In this document: piece by piece, positions 37,870 to 47,957 of the stretch | How the letters are laid out: each line of letters opens with the position of its first letter | Numbering within the stretch: position 1 is the stretch's first letter | Source of the DNA: Monarcha castaneiventris obscurior | Taxonomy: Eukaryota; Chordata; Aves; Passeriformes; Monarchidae | Direction of reading: 5' to 3' | Assembly (NCBI GenBank): GCA_026261815.1 | Contig: JAMPIT010000417.1 | Location: 3,195,501-3,259,500 of the forward strand | Length of the DNA stretch: 64,000 bases | The notes under the pieces: generated by a model | The model's input: the letters and a program-made list of their open reading frames with translations, nothing else | Told to the model about the DNA's origin: nothing | The model's database searches: none | Translations under genes and position numbers: made by a program

Positions 37870-38445
37870 GCCAAGCCAAGCCAAGCCATGCTCCCCAAAC
37901 ACCATGATTTTCAAAAATTATGGCAAGCCTCACAAACATATCAGCCATATCTTTCAGCACCTCTTGAGGAGTCCCATCCAGCCCTAGGGATTTTAATACA
38001 CTGTTAGCTTCCCACATAGCATTGGTGTGTGTAGACATCTGGGAGCAGGCTTTCCCTGACACAAAAAGTCATTGAGCAGCCTTTTCCATACTGTCCATCA
38101 CTAGGTTTTCTTCCATTCAGAAATGGACGCACATTTTCTCTGAGTTTCTTTTCACTTCTGACATGCTCGTAAAATCGCATCTTGTTAGCTTTTATGTTCC
38201 TCTCCAGTTTTAAATCCAACTGGGCTTTAGTCTTTCTGGTTTTGTCCCAACATGTCTGAGCAGTACTTTTATACTTTTCCTTTGTTGTCTGCCCTTGTTT
38301 CCACTTCTTATGTGCTTTGCATTTTAGTTCATTAAGAAGCTCCTTGCTTAGCCAAATGGACCTCCTGCCAAATTTCCCAGTCTTCCTGAACAATGCCCTG
38401 AACCAGTGGTGCATGTTGATCTCCAGGAAATTTTCTTTGGGCAAT
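37870..38445 (-). pseudogene. CR1 ORF2 remnant (linker and start of RT)
   Basis: A largely open minus-strand stretch at about 38004-38510 preserves the CR1 linker: FGRRSIWLSKELLNEL near its start, then WKQGQTTKEKY, KTKAQLDLKLERNIK and ENVRPFLNG. After a frame change it continues with the GLDGTPQEVLK and IIFE blocks of the RT start. This is the longest frame in the window (168 codons), yet its upstream part (above about 38445) is no longer CR1-like and no catalytic residues of RT or endonuclease are included. A dead transposon gene fragment. Confidence 0.88.
37871..37887. repeat. (CCAAG)3 short tandem repeat
   Basis: Three CCAAG units plus CC, starting six bases after the end of copy B of the 188-bp segment and inside the outer CR1. 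Confidence 0.95.
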
Positions 38446-38463
38446 GAACTGAGTGAGACTGGA

Positions 38464-38485
38464 GGGGGTGGAGAGGGTGGGAGGG
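38464..38485 (+). other. Canonical G-quadruplex-forming motif
   Basis: Four G runs (38464-38468, 38475-38477, 38479-38481, 38483-38485) with loops of 6, 1 and 1 bases satisfy the G3+N1-7 rule on the plus strand. It lies just beyond the 5' end of the minus-strand CR1. No gene or promoter is seen nearby. Confidence 0.7.
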
Positions 38486-39206
38486 AATGTGCTGCCAATT
38501 TATTTTCCAATAAAGGAAATAAATGCCAACTTTCTTCAAGTGCGGATGATAATTCAGAGTTATTTTCAAGGCTGGGGTGTTACACAGGTAGCTGCATACA
38601 ATCGAGGTGATTTTTTTAAATGAAGAGACTTTGTTTATGGTAGTGTTGTGGTTTGGTTACATGTGGGGTACATTTTCACAGAATTGCCTCACAGGCAGCG
38701 ATCCTTTTTTGGAAGCTCTGGTGGGTGGTGTGTTGGGTAGATTTAATATTTCCTCAAAGCTAATACACTGGTGTTTCAGGTTCCGAGCATATACCCCAAC
38801 ATTTTTGCTTTGTTTTAAATTACTGCTTGGTGGATAAACTATTGCAGAGGTGGGTGCACTGATCTTGGTTTTGTGTGCATTTCATCTCTTCTTTATGCTG
38901 CTTGTGACCAGGAAATTAGTGTTTTACAGAAAGTGATTAATGAAGCTGTGGTGGAAATCAATAAGTACTCTAGGTTTTCAGTCCAGGTGATGATGTTTTC
39001 TTATGCTTGTTGGTAGCTATTTAGAATCTCTTCTTCATGGTGACTCCTACAGCATATTGGGGAGCACGCTGTTCTTGCAGCTGTGAAAATGTCTGAAGGA
39101 ATGTTTGTTATTGAAGGCAAAGTTTGAGGGGCTAAGCATAAAATCCATGAGCTGATCTTGGTGCCTTTTCTCTTCTTCTTGTCAGTATCCTTGTCATAAC
39201 TGAGAC
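38486..39206. other. Unrecognised sequence between two CR1 remnants
   Basis: About 720 bases with no confident feature. A TGTTGTGGTTTGG word near 38644 resembles an avian LTR start, but the sequence after it does not follow any LTR I recognise. Confidence 0.5.
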
Positions 39207-39752
39207 TGTAAAACTGGATCCAGGACTGCAGCTGGTACTAAGTGGTACTGGTACTAAGTGTAGGGAGACAATAGCTTCACTTCCTAGTCTTGCTGGCTAC
39301 AGTCCTGCTAGTACAGCTGTATGTGGCTGGTCTTTGAGGGCTCCCTGCTGAATCAAGTTCAACTTCTTCACCAAAGCCCACAGGTCCCTCCAGCAAATCT
39401 TTCCAGTAATAAATGAGGCCAAAAAAGGGAATTTAGTACCTCAGTCTTTACCATGCCTCCTTGTCACAAGGTTTCCTGTTCCACTGAGCTATGGGGTACC
39501 CATTTTCATTTACTAGGGGTTTTTTTTGCTACCAGCTTACATCTATCTGCCCTTCACATCCCTTGTTAGTTTCAGCCCCAGCTGAATTTTCTTAATTCCA
39601 GCCCTGCAGGCTCAGGCAATGTCCCCCTGTTACCCCTGGGTAGATGTTCCTATTTCTTCCTTCTGTGTCCTTATCTGTTGCACTTAATCAGGAGTTTCCT
39701 GCTCATTCATGCTGGTTACCTCCTTCTTTTCTTGACTTGATGCTAGTCTAGA
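39207..39752 (-). mobile_element. CR1 LINE, minus strand, internally deleted
   Basis: The lower part (about 39207-39390) matches the C-terminal/3' CR1 blocks in reverse complement (AAACTGGATCCAGGACTGCAG; TTCCTAGTCTTGCTGGCTACAGTCCTGCTAGTACAG; CACAGGTCCCTCCAGC). The upper part (about 39400-39752) matches the endonuclease-RT linker: its minus-strand translation has KTEVLNSLF, IKKIQLGLKLTRDVKG and MNEQE-like pieces in broken frames. The RT domain that should lie between is absent, so a deletion of more than a kilobase is implied, unless two CR1 fragments have been juxtaposed. A 16-bp tandem duplication lies at 39232-39260. Confidence 0.78.
39232..39260. repeat. 16-bp tandem duplication, second unit partial
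   Basis: CTGGTACTAAGTGGTA at 39232-39247 is followed by CTGGTACTAAGTG at 39248-39260. It lies in the 3' part of the CR1 remnant. Confidence 0.92.
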
Positions 39753-42197
39753 GACAAAATGTGAAAGGGGACTTGAGTTCAGAAGAAATCTTTCTCTTGG
39801 CTTCTAAATCTGATAAATTCAGGCATCAAGCAAGAAAAAATTTATACTAAGAACTTTCTTTTTGTTTTCAATTTTCTTTGATCAAAATAATATTAATAAT
39901 CTCTGCTAAAAGAAACTCTCTACAAAAAGGTGCAGTATGGAAATGACAATCAACCAAGGAGCAAAAAGTGATTCTCTTAAGAATATTTTCCAGTTAAGAC
40001 ATCCAAAATTGACAAACACCTTCTATAAGCCTTCAAAAAAATGATGTGGGAGAAACAACTATTCTAGGTCTCTTACATAGGCAGGTTGGTTCTGAAAAGT
40101 CTGCTGAGACATGTTTTATTTGCCTTTGCAGGTTTTTTTCCCTTATATTAAAACACAAATTTTATGTTTTGAGTCTCAGTGTCTTGTAAAGATATTTAAA
40201 ACATATTCTGGTTTCACACCTAAAATAATACTCATTACATAGTATGTAAGACTTGATTTTGCACAGTGAAGTTCCTAGAAATTAAGTAATAAGAGTAAAA
40301 ATTTTTAAATTATCTGAAAAATCAGTTATGAGCATGCTTGTACCTTCAGCTAAGTATAAGCAGAATAGAGTCAAGTCCCAGCTCTTCTGTGATGCCATCC
40401 CACGCCCTTTGTTCAGGACCAGGTTGAAGAATGGTGAAACCAGTCCCTGAGGCAATTCACAGGTGTCTCATCACATGCATATGCGAAAGTGTGATTGCCT
40501 TATACAAGTGAGAATGGTGCTCTGTTCTAAACCAAACTACTTTTTTTTCCACATTCTTTAGCAATTTGTAAACTTCTCAGGAGAGAGGGAGAAAGGGTGT
40601 TGTGTTTTTTTAAAGTTAACAGTTCAACATCTCTTCTGCTTTAAAGAAAGCCTTATAAGGGAAGGTCAGCTCAGGCTAAAAAAGCTAACAGCCAAAAAGA
40701 GAAACCTGTGACTTGGGTCAGGAACTTGTAGACTATGTTAGCAATACAGAGACCCCTCATATAGCAAGAGACTGGATTTCATTTCAGTCTGCATTATCAG
40801 TGTTTCTATTTCTACTGTTTTCTGTCCTCTTGGTTGGAGGGAAATTATGTACAAAATGAAGCATACATGTAAAAACAGGCAAAATAAAGAGAAAACCCAG
40901 AGATGTCCAGGACTGACTGAGGACAAAAAAACAGTCTTGTAACTTGTCATTAATTATTCAATTTCCATGTTTGATGCAGATGAGCGATTAATATCCTTCA
41001 CTTTTGATAGGAGTATAATATAAAGAGATGTAAAAGGTGATTCCTTGAGACAACAACATGGAGAGTATTGAGACAGATGGAAAAGGGAAAGATTTAACAG
41101 ATTCATCCAGATTCTGTTCAGTCTGCCTTAACAATATTTCTACCTCCACTGCTTTTCTGTTCTCTCAACTTGGTGATGTCCTTTCCTTACTACTAACCCC
41201 CTCCTCCAGTTTGAGGGCTGCACGAATCTTCCTAGTCCTGTCACAAAAGTGCTGCAGGTACAAATAAATGTCTACTCACTGTATGTTATACCACAAAGTT
41301 ATTTTACCCCCATTACACCTACACTGCTTGGGAACAGATTAGACATCATTCATCGAGTATTTCAAGGTTAAGCAAGCAGTGATCTGCTGGCAAGAAATTT
41401 AAGTTCAGATTTCAACAACCATTTCCTTTTTGAGTTGACTGCCAAAATTATAACAAAGCCAAAAACTTTGAAGAGAGCAGAACAGATGGCATATGGGTTT
41501 GCAGACCTCTGCTATGATGCTGGTCCTAGTTGATGCCAAACTGTTGTGCCTTAATTGTGTAATGTGGCTACCTTGCAGAGAGCATACATGCCCAGATCCA
41601 GACCTTGATGGGAACCAAAAATTAAGGCAAAGTATCCTCTCAACCAGAAGTCATCTGGCTCCATTTTGCATTCTGCAAATTAGCACCTCAGTGTCTATCA
41701 TTAAAAGTCTGGGGAATGACTTGGTCCCATTAAAGTATTTTCAAGCAGTTAACTACAAAATGTAGCTGGCATCAGTTGAGAAGTCCCTGAAATCAGCTAA
41801 TTGCTTGACTCTGGCAATGGGATATTCATTCCCTCACTGTGAGCTCCATGGGTTGTTCTGCTTCTCACATCATTCATCTACTTTTGGTCTTGCAAGCCTC
41901 GGCCTGCTCACCTGCACTGCTGCAGGGAGGTCAGAGTGGACACAGAAAACCTCATCAGCCCCAGGACCTTTCATTAAAGTCTGCATGAGACTCTTACAGA
42001 TGAGTATGTTGCAGACCACTTACTGATAGGACAAGTGCAAGAAAGTCCTTGCTAGCAATGGAGTAAGTGCTTCTGGGATGGATATCAGACTTTCAGGCAG
42101 CCCAGATGGCTTGCAGCAGGATGGAAGCAGAAAAAGCACTGAGATTCTTAGCAATGAGGTGAATGAAATAACATGGGTGTCTCTTCCCAAGTATCAA
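39753..42197. other. Unique non-coding sequence
   Basis: About 2.4 kb, A+T-rich, with no recognised exon, RNA or repeat. Open frames at 41058-41267, 41493-41765 and 41805-42026 are short and unrecognised. Confidence 0.55.
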
Positions 42198-42466
42198 GCG
42201 ACAAAAAAAGGGATATGGCCTCAAGTAACACCAGAGGAGATTTAGACTGGATATTTGGAAAAATTTCTTCACTGGAACAGTTGTCAAACATTGCAACAGG
42301 CTGCTCAGAAAAGTGGTGGAATTGTCATCCCTGGAGGTATTAAGATGTGAAGATGTTGTGCTTAGGGGCGTGGTTTAGTAGTGGACTTGGTAGTGCTCGG
42401 TAACAGTTGGACTCAATGACCTTAAGGGCCTTTTCCAACCTAAATGATTGTATTATTTTATAAATA
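42198..42466 (+). mobile_element. CR1 LINE 3' tail, plus strand
   Basis: Starts near ATGGCCTCAAGTAACACCAGAGGAG and runs through TTTAGACTGGATATTTGGAAAAA, GGCTGCTCAGAAAAGTGGTGG, GGTTTAGTAGTGGACTTGG and CTTTTCCAACCTAAATGATT. This is the 3' end of the CR1 group whose consensus has 'gtggacttggcagtgctgggtt' (CR1-F-like, subfamily tentative). Only the C-terminal coding tail and UTR remain. The terminal octamer repeat is degraded to a T/A-rich end. Confidence 0.93.
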
Positions 42467-43344
42467 TATGTGAGGGCCCTTGGAGGCACGGCAGTGCCTG
42501 CAGGAAGAACATGGATGATTATCTCTGGTGTGCTGTGTTGACCATCAACTGAAATCCTATAAGTGCCTGCCTGAAAGCATCACCAGATATCCAAGTGTGC
42601 TGAAAATCTGCCAGTACCTCCTTTTTAAGTCAGAGCTACATGAGAGCCTAAGCAGAATGTACTAAATGTACTAAAAAATATGTGTCAAGAGAAATAAACC
42701 TCCGCCTCAGGTCCACTGCACTTGTGGAATAACTCAGCCTCAAGAGTTGAAATAACTCCTCAAGAAGGCCCCAGCAGATTAGCTGTAGTCTAAGCACACC
42801 TGCTTCCCTTGACTATGTGAGTTCAACTACATTTGCAGCTGTATCCACCTTTGGCACAGCAGTTGGTGCAGATGTCCAGCCTGTGCACTGCTTCCCTGGA
42901 GGGCTGCTCTTCAGAAAATCTTAGAAGCCACCTCTGTTCCCATTCAGCCACAAAGCTCTCTCTGAGAGCTTCTCTGGGGCTATACACTCACAACTTGGTC
43001 AGTCCACTTGGTGCTCCTTCTCTCTCCTTCATCCTTCTCCAGCCATCCCTGCTTCTCATGAAGAGACTCTTGTAGCATTGAAGGCAGCAAATCCCTCTCA
43101 CCCTACATACAAGGCACATGCTTTTATTTTGGCTGATGCAGCAGAGATGACAGTATGTTCAGGCTCTGGCCAGGACAGCTTAGCTACTCATAACTATCCT
43201 CAGTGAAGACTAATGTTTACAGCCATGTGATAATGCTAAGAAACAACTGTTCTGCTTCTTCTCATTTCTGTTTAAAAATAAAAATAAATAATACATAATA
43301 AGATCAAGTAAACGGAATGCAAAAAATGTCCCTGCAGTGCAAGA
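42467..43344. other. Unique spacer between inverted CR1 tails
   Basis: No recognised gene or repeat. An 80-codon open frame at 42833-43075 is unrecognised. An A/T-rich stretch lies at about 43271-43302. Confidence 0.5.
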
Positions 43345-43480
43345 GAGAATCATTAATGTTGGGAAAGACCTCTAAAGGCACTGAACCCAACCATTAACCC
43401 AGCACCACTGTGTTCACCACTAAACCACATCCCCAAGTGCCATGTCTAGATATTTCTGGGTGATTCCACTGCTTCTCTGT
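43345..43480 (-). mobile_element. CR1 LINE 3' tail, minus strand
   Basis: On the plus strand it reads AATCATTAATGTTGGGAAAGACCTCTAAAGG, then AACCCAACCATTAACCCAGCACCACTG, then CACCACTAAACCACATCCCCAAGTGCCA. This is the reverse complement of the same CR1 tail type as the 42.2-42.47 kb copy. It is strongly 5'-truncated, with a small deletion near 43448. Confidence 0.92.
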
Positions 43481-46400
43481 ACAGTTAAAATTCTTCAAAA
43501 GGACAGGATTTGACCTTCCAGATTGACGGAGCCCTGCTAAAGATCTCCTATTCCTGCTTTTTCTAGTACTCAGTAAATATACTGACTGTAACAATCACAA
43601 CACTTCTGTATTAAAATGCTCATCCCTTTGTGCATCACAGTTCACCATGTCATTGCTTACCTACAAACAACTGCAGTACAGAACATACCAAAATGGTACA
43701 GTAAATCAAAAATGGTAATAAATGACCAATACCACTCTCACACTGACTACATGTGTGCTCCTCTTAAAAGTTTATCCTATATTCAGTCCCTATGTAGAAT
43801 GCTGTTCCTTTCTTGTTAAATTAAAGCAAACAAATGTTGTTCATTTCCACCTCTAAAGTAACGCACAAGGCAAATTAGACAGTAGGATAATGCTCTCTGT
43901 TAAAGAATTTGTAGACATAAGAAGCAATAACACACTGCACAACCCGGCTAAAATTCTGTATATTTACCCTCATAATAGAAGCAAAAAAATAATCTAAGTA
44001 TCCCTCAATTAAAATAATAATAAATGTTGCTATTTATAGTTGTATAATTACTGAATTTTCTCTACTTTGGACTGTTCTCTGCCTTTCAGTGTTTGGCATA
44101 ACAGACACATAATCTTGATGTGATGATAAAACATCATCTTTTAGAAAATCCTATACAGATAGTGTAAACACATGCCAGATTTTGAGATCCTTTATTTGTT
44201 TTTAACTAATCTTGTTTCCTTTTAAATACAATTTTTAGAACCCACATCAGAATATATCAATGAAGGAAATCCAAAACTGCTTTTAAAAGTAGTATGTCAT
44301 TCCAGGCAAGAGATAATTGCTTTCTGCATGAATTTTAAAGACCACTGCTCAGTGACAGTGACTGGAAGTTCAGAAGAACTATCTTAAACATGCAGGCAAA
44401 GAAAAAACAATGACATGGCAGCAGTGCTCTTAGGGACTGAGAGGTGAAGTAGTAACCTCAAGGCCCAGCTCTGTCAGATCTGTCAGAGGAGAACGCTGGG
44501 GGAAAACATTGAACTAAAAAAGTAAGTGATTTACAACCTCATTCTCATAGAATGAGTGTCATTGTTCTTGCAGGAAAAGAAAGTGGTGCAAGTACAGTGG
44601 GCCACTGAGCTAAAAACGCAGTTCAAATTTATTTCCATAATCTCGGCCAGGAAAATCCTGCACCTGGGAATATCTTAGTCCTGCAAAACATTAGGCTACC
44701 TTTGATATAGGTATCATGTATCTGTTGAATGAATTGGTACTTCAAATAAACCTTTTTAATATAGAAAAATGACAGGCAGGACTTGGAGATAAGGGAAAAA
44801 CAGAAGGATTAATTTTGTGTTATTTCACCTTCATTTCATTTGCACTTTGTCTGCCATTCTCCTCCTTCTCAAGGATTTGGGCACTAAAAGCCAGTGTAGT
44901 GATTAAGACTACTTTGGTGTGGTTTGTATAAATTTTTTTCTCCCCTCTACAATCTGCATGTCTCACAGACAATGCCTGAATCCCAAGCAATTACTTCATT
45001 GTTGCTTTATCATATGTGTCAATAGGGCTTAATCCACTGCCATTCACTGAACTGCTGAATCTGGGCTTGGGGAAAAAAATTATCTTTTGTAAAACATATG
45101 CACCAAACAGTAATGATAACCAAAACTCCTTAATCAAATATTTCCCTATGGTCCTTATAGAGCTTCTGCTCCTCAGGCTTCACAGGTCTTTTGCTTTGAG
45201 TCACTCCTGCAGCCTACCCTAGTTTATAGTTTCTATATAACACAGCTATTTGTGCTGCTGCAGATCACACTGATTTCTTATTAGTGCACCTGCAGATCCC
45301 TAAGTCTGCTGTCACAAACGCCCAATGAGAAACTGATAGTTTTCCAGAGTTTAAGAGGAATTTCTGGTTCAGGTGCCTAAAAACACAGATGGGTATCTAG
45401 TGGCATTTTTAGATGCTCATCATCACTTAGATCTCATAGTTTTTACAATTTTGTCTGCATTTTTACAAGGTAGTTTTAACACTTTGGCAGGCCTTCAAGG
45501 TCAAGCTGGTGCACATATGAAAAACAAAGAGAAATTAAAATCCATTTTTGCAAAGCCAATGACATTTGTAATTTGGAACTTCTATTTAGGCACTGTTAAA
45601 AATGGAAAAGCCCTCCTTCTATTAAGCCTTATTGTTTTCCATAATAAATAAACTGTGACTTCTGGTTTTAGACAAAATTTCTATTTTCTTACCATTTCTC
45701 GTAAGATGTAAGTTCCTGCAGAGCTGCTGCATCATTCATCCAAACTCACATAAAGCAACAAAAGAAAACATAAGTACATGAATAATCAGAACTGTGCTTA
45801 TTAAATCAGTAGACATTGTCTATCTGCTGATGACAAAGAGCTGATAAAACTTGGGGGCTATACTTTGGCACATAACATGAGACATCTACATTCTGCAAAG
45901 ATGTATATGTATAACTGGAATCTCTTACAACAATAGAAACAAAGCTATGAATAAATTTTTGCAGATTAGGATCATATAAAATGCACAGGTTTTTATAAAG
46001 TCTCACAAAGGTACATAACTAACTTGTACTGCAGTCTTTTGGCTACTGAAGCAGGCAGGAGGCTGAACGTTCCTTGGACCACCAGACCTGTGCAACTATG
46101 ATTGCTCTATTTGTAGCATGTCAGGATCATACCTGGCAAACCTCTGGTACTTCACTAATGAATAGCAGCCACCCCATTTTATTTCGTACAGAAAATGGTT
46201 CTGGGCAGAGTTTCAGCTGACAGATCTTTCCTTTGACATCTCTTGGTGTCAGCTCTTTTTTCCTCTCCAGCCAGTCAGTGAGGAAATTGTGGATTTTGGT
46301 AGTAACCAAATGCTGAATGAAAGAGATTAATACAATCAAGCTAAAGTATCAGTGCAACTGAACATAATGGTCTAATGTCCCTCCTGCCTTCAAACACACT

Positions 46401-47779
46401 GAGTATGTGCAATATTTAAGACTGAAATTCTTCTTTTTATCTTGGTTTCCTCAGGAAATGAGGATATATATTTGCAAATACATTACATCTTCAGACAGAT
46501 TTCCTTCTCTCTCTCCAGACAATATTGAACCCTAAAGGCCAAGTTTATTTTATTATCATCATATCTAATAGAAAGATGGTAATCTGAAAACATTCAGCTT
46601 TGGTAAGAAGAAAGACTTCACTGTTGACTTCGCTGTATTGATTGCATGGAACCTTCTTCTCTCTACGGACAGAAGCAACCCCATACCTGTGGGCTCCTTC
46701 CCCAGTCCTCCTCTACCAGCACTCCACCAGACCAGAGCTTACCTGGAAACCCCTCCTTTCCAAGGGATTTGGATCACTCGTATAAGTGGAAAGATTTTAC
46801 ACAGATCTACCATGGGAATTTTCTTTTCAATAGGCAATTTCATTTTCTGGAAATTTCAAACAAGTGAGAAGATCATCATGGGACTATTTGCTGCCAAAAG
46901 AATGCAAAAGTAACCAAAACAATTAAGACAGGGTAGAAAACATTGCTAAGTTAAGTACATTACTTCCAGGCCTCAAGGAGCATGATTTTATTTTAAACGT
47001 GGTATTGCAATGTATAGAGCAGCTAATCCCTAATATTTCTTTTGCTCCTTGACTTGACTGGGCCTTGCACCATCACATGTTGGATTGCAGCAAATTACAT
47101 CCACCAACAGTCAACTCCAGATGCTAACAGCTCCTAATTAGTAAGGGAGAGAGGGAGAGCACTGCTTTGCTACCTGTTGCCATAGCATTTAATAGATTCT
47201 GTTCCCTCACACCCCGGGTTCCCATTCCTCCTGCCCCACAGGTGCCATTAGTAGAGAATAATGGTTCTCAAGCTGAGGTCTGCAGATCACAGATGAGCTG
47301 CAAAGCCTCACTTTGAAAGGTTTCCTAATTGGCAGCACACACGTGTTTTCCCAGCTGCTGGGGAGTATGAATGCTCCTGCCTTAGCTGGGTGAAAGCAGG
47401 TACGTTCTCCAGCATGTGAAAGGCCCACGTTAGGTCCAGCTGCTACTTACTTGTCTAGGGAACTTAGAGCAAAGGAGTTCAATAGAGGAATTCCTTGTTG
47501 AGCAGAAGTATGTTCCTTCAATAACAAGCTGTGCCTAGAGGCAGTACTTCAAAATTTTCCTGGTTCATGTTATGAGCTTTCAATACTATCAAACAAAACC
47601 TGCATGTTGTCATATACTTTTAAAACACACTCATGGCATTTCTGAAATATGTAAGACTTCTGTGTGTTCATGGGTTAGGGTTTTGACTTTTTGTCTGTGT
47701 CTGCTGAACATCCATTTGTACCTGGGGAAAGTAATATTTATTTGAAAGAAGCTTTTTGCTGAAAGTCAAGGTAAACCTG
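43481..47779. other. Unique A+T-rich non-coding sequence
   Basis: About 4.3 kb with no recognised exon, RNA gene or repeat. Only short unrelated open frames are present. Confidence 0.55.
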
Positions 47780-47957
47780 TGTTACGGTTTAAACCCAGCA
47801 AGCAAGCAACTCCCACAGAGCCAGTCAGTCATTCTCCCAGAAGCTGGGGGGGAGAATGGGAAGAGTAAAAGTGAGAAAACTCATGGATTGAGATAAAGCG
47901 TTTAGGCAGAAGTCATGCTCACAAGAAAAGCAAAGCAAGGAACTCATTCACACTAAA
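47780..47957 (+). mobile_element. Endogenous retrovirus LTR, 5' portion
   Basis: Starts with TGTTACGGTTTAAACCCAGC, the TG-initiated start of a common avian LTR group, and continues through the 'cccacagagcc' and 'gggggagaatgggaag' blocks. It then has TAAAAGTGAGAAAACTCATGG followed by TTGAGATAAAG and, near its end, AAAGCAAAGCAAGGAA. All of these are ordered as in LTRs widely seen in neoavian genomes. The second half of the LTR, with promoter and polyadenylation region, cannot be followed beyond about 47957. No gag, pol or env sequence is adjacent. It is a truncated solo-LTR-type fossil, non-coding and incapable of anything viral. Family name uncertain (probably ERVL-like). Confidence 0.82.

Larger units (their letters stand above)
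37866..38445 (-). mobile_element. Outer CR1 LINE, 5' segment
   Basis: Minus-strand translation gives KSLGLDGTPQEVLKDMADMF with IIFE downstream (about 37905-38000), the start of the CR1 RT. Further upstream the RRSIWLSKELLNELK, DKTRKTKAQLDLKLERNIKA and LRENVRPFLNG blocks are the linker between endonuclease and RT. The element fades out near 38445, before any endonuclease motif, so it is 5'-truncated. Three CCAAG units lie at 37871-37887, directly beside copy B. Confidence 0.92.

Noticed and set aside
38643..38860. TGTTGTGGTTTGG word resembling an LTR start
   Set aside because: The sequence after the first dozen bases does not follow the LTR group recognised at 47780.
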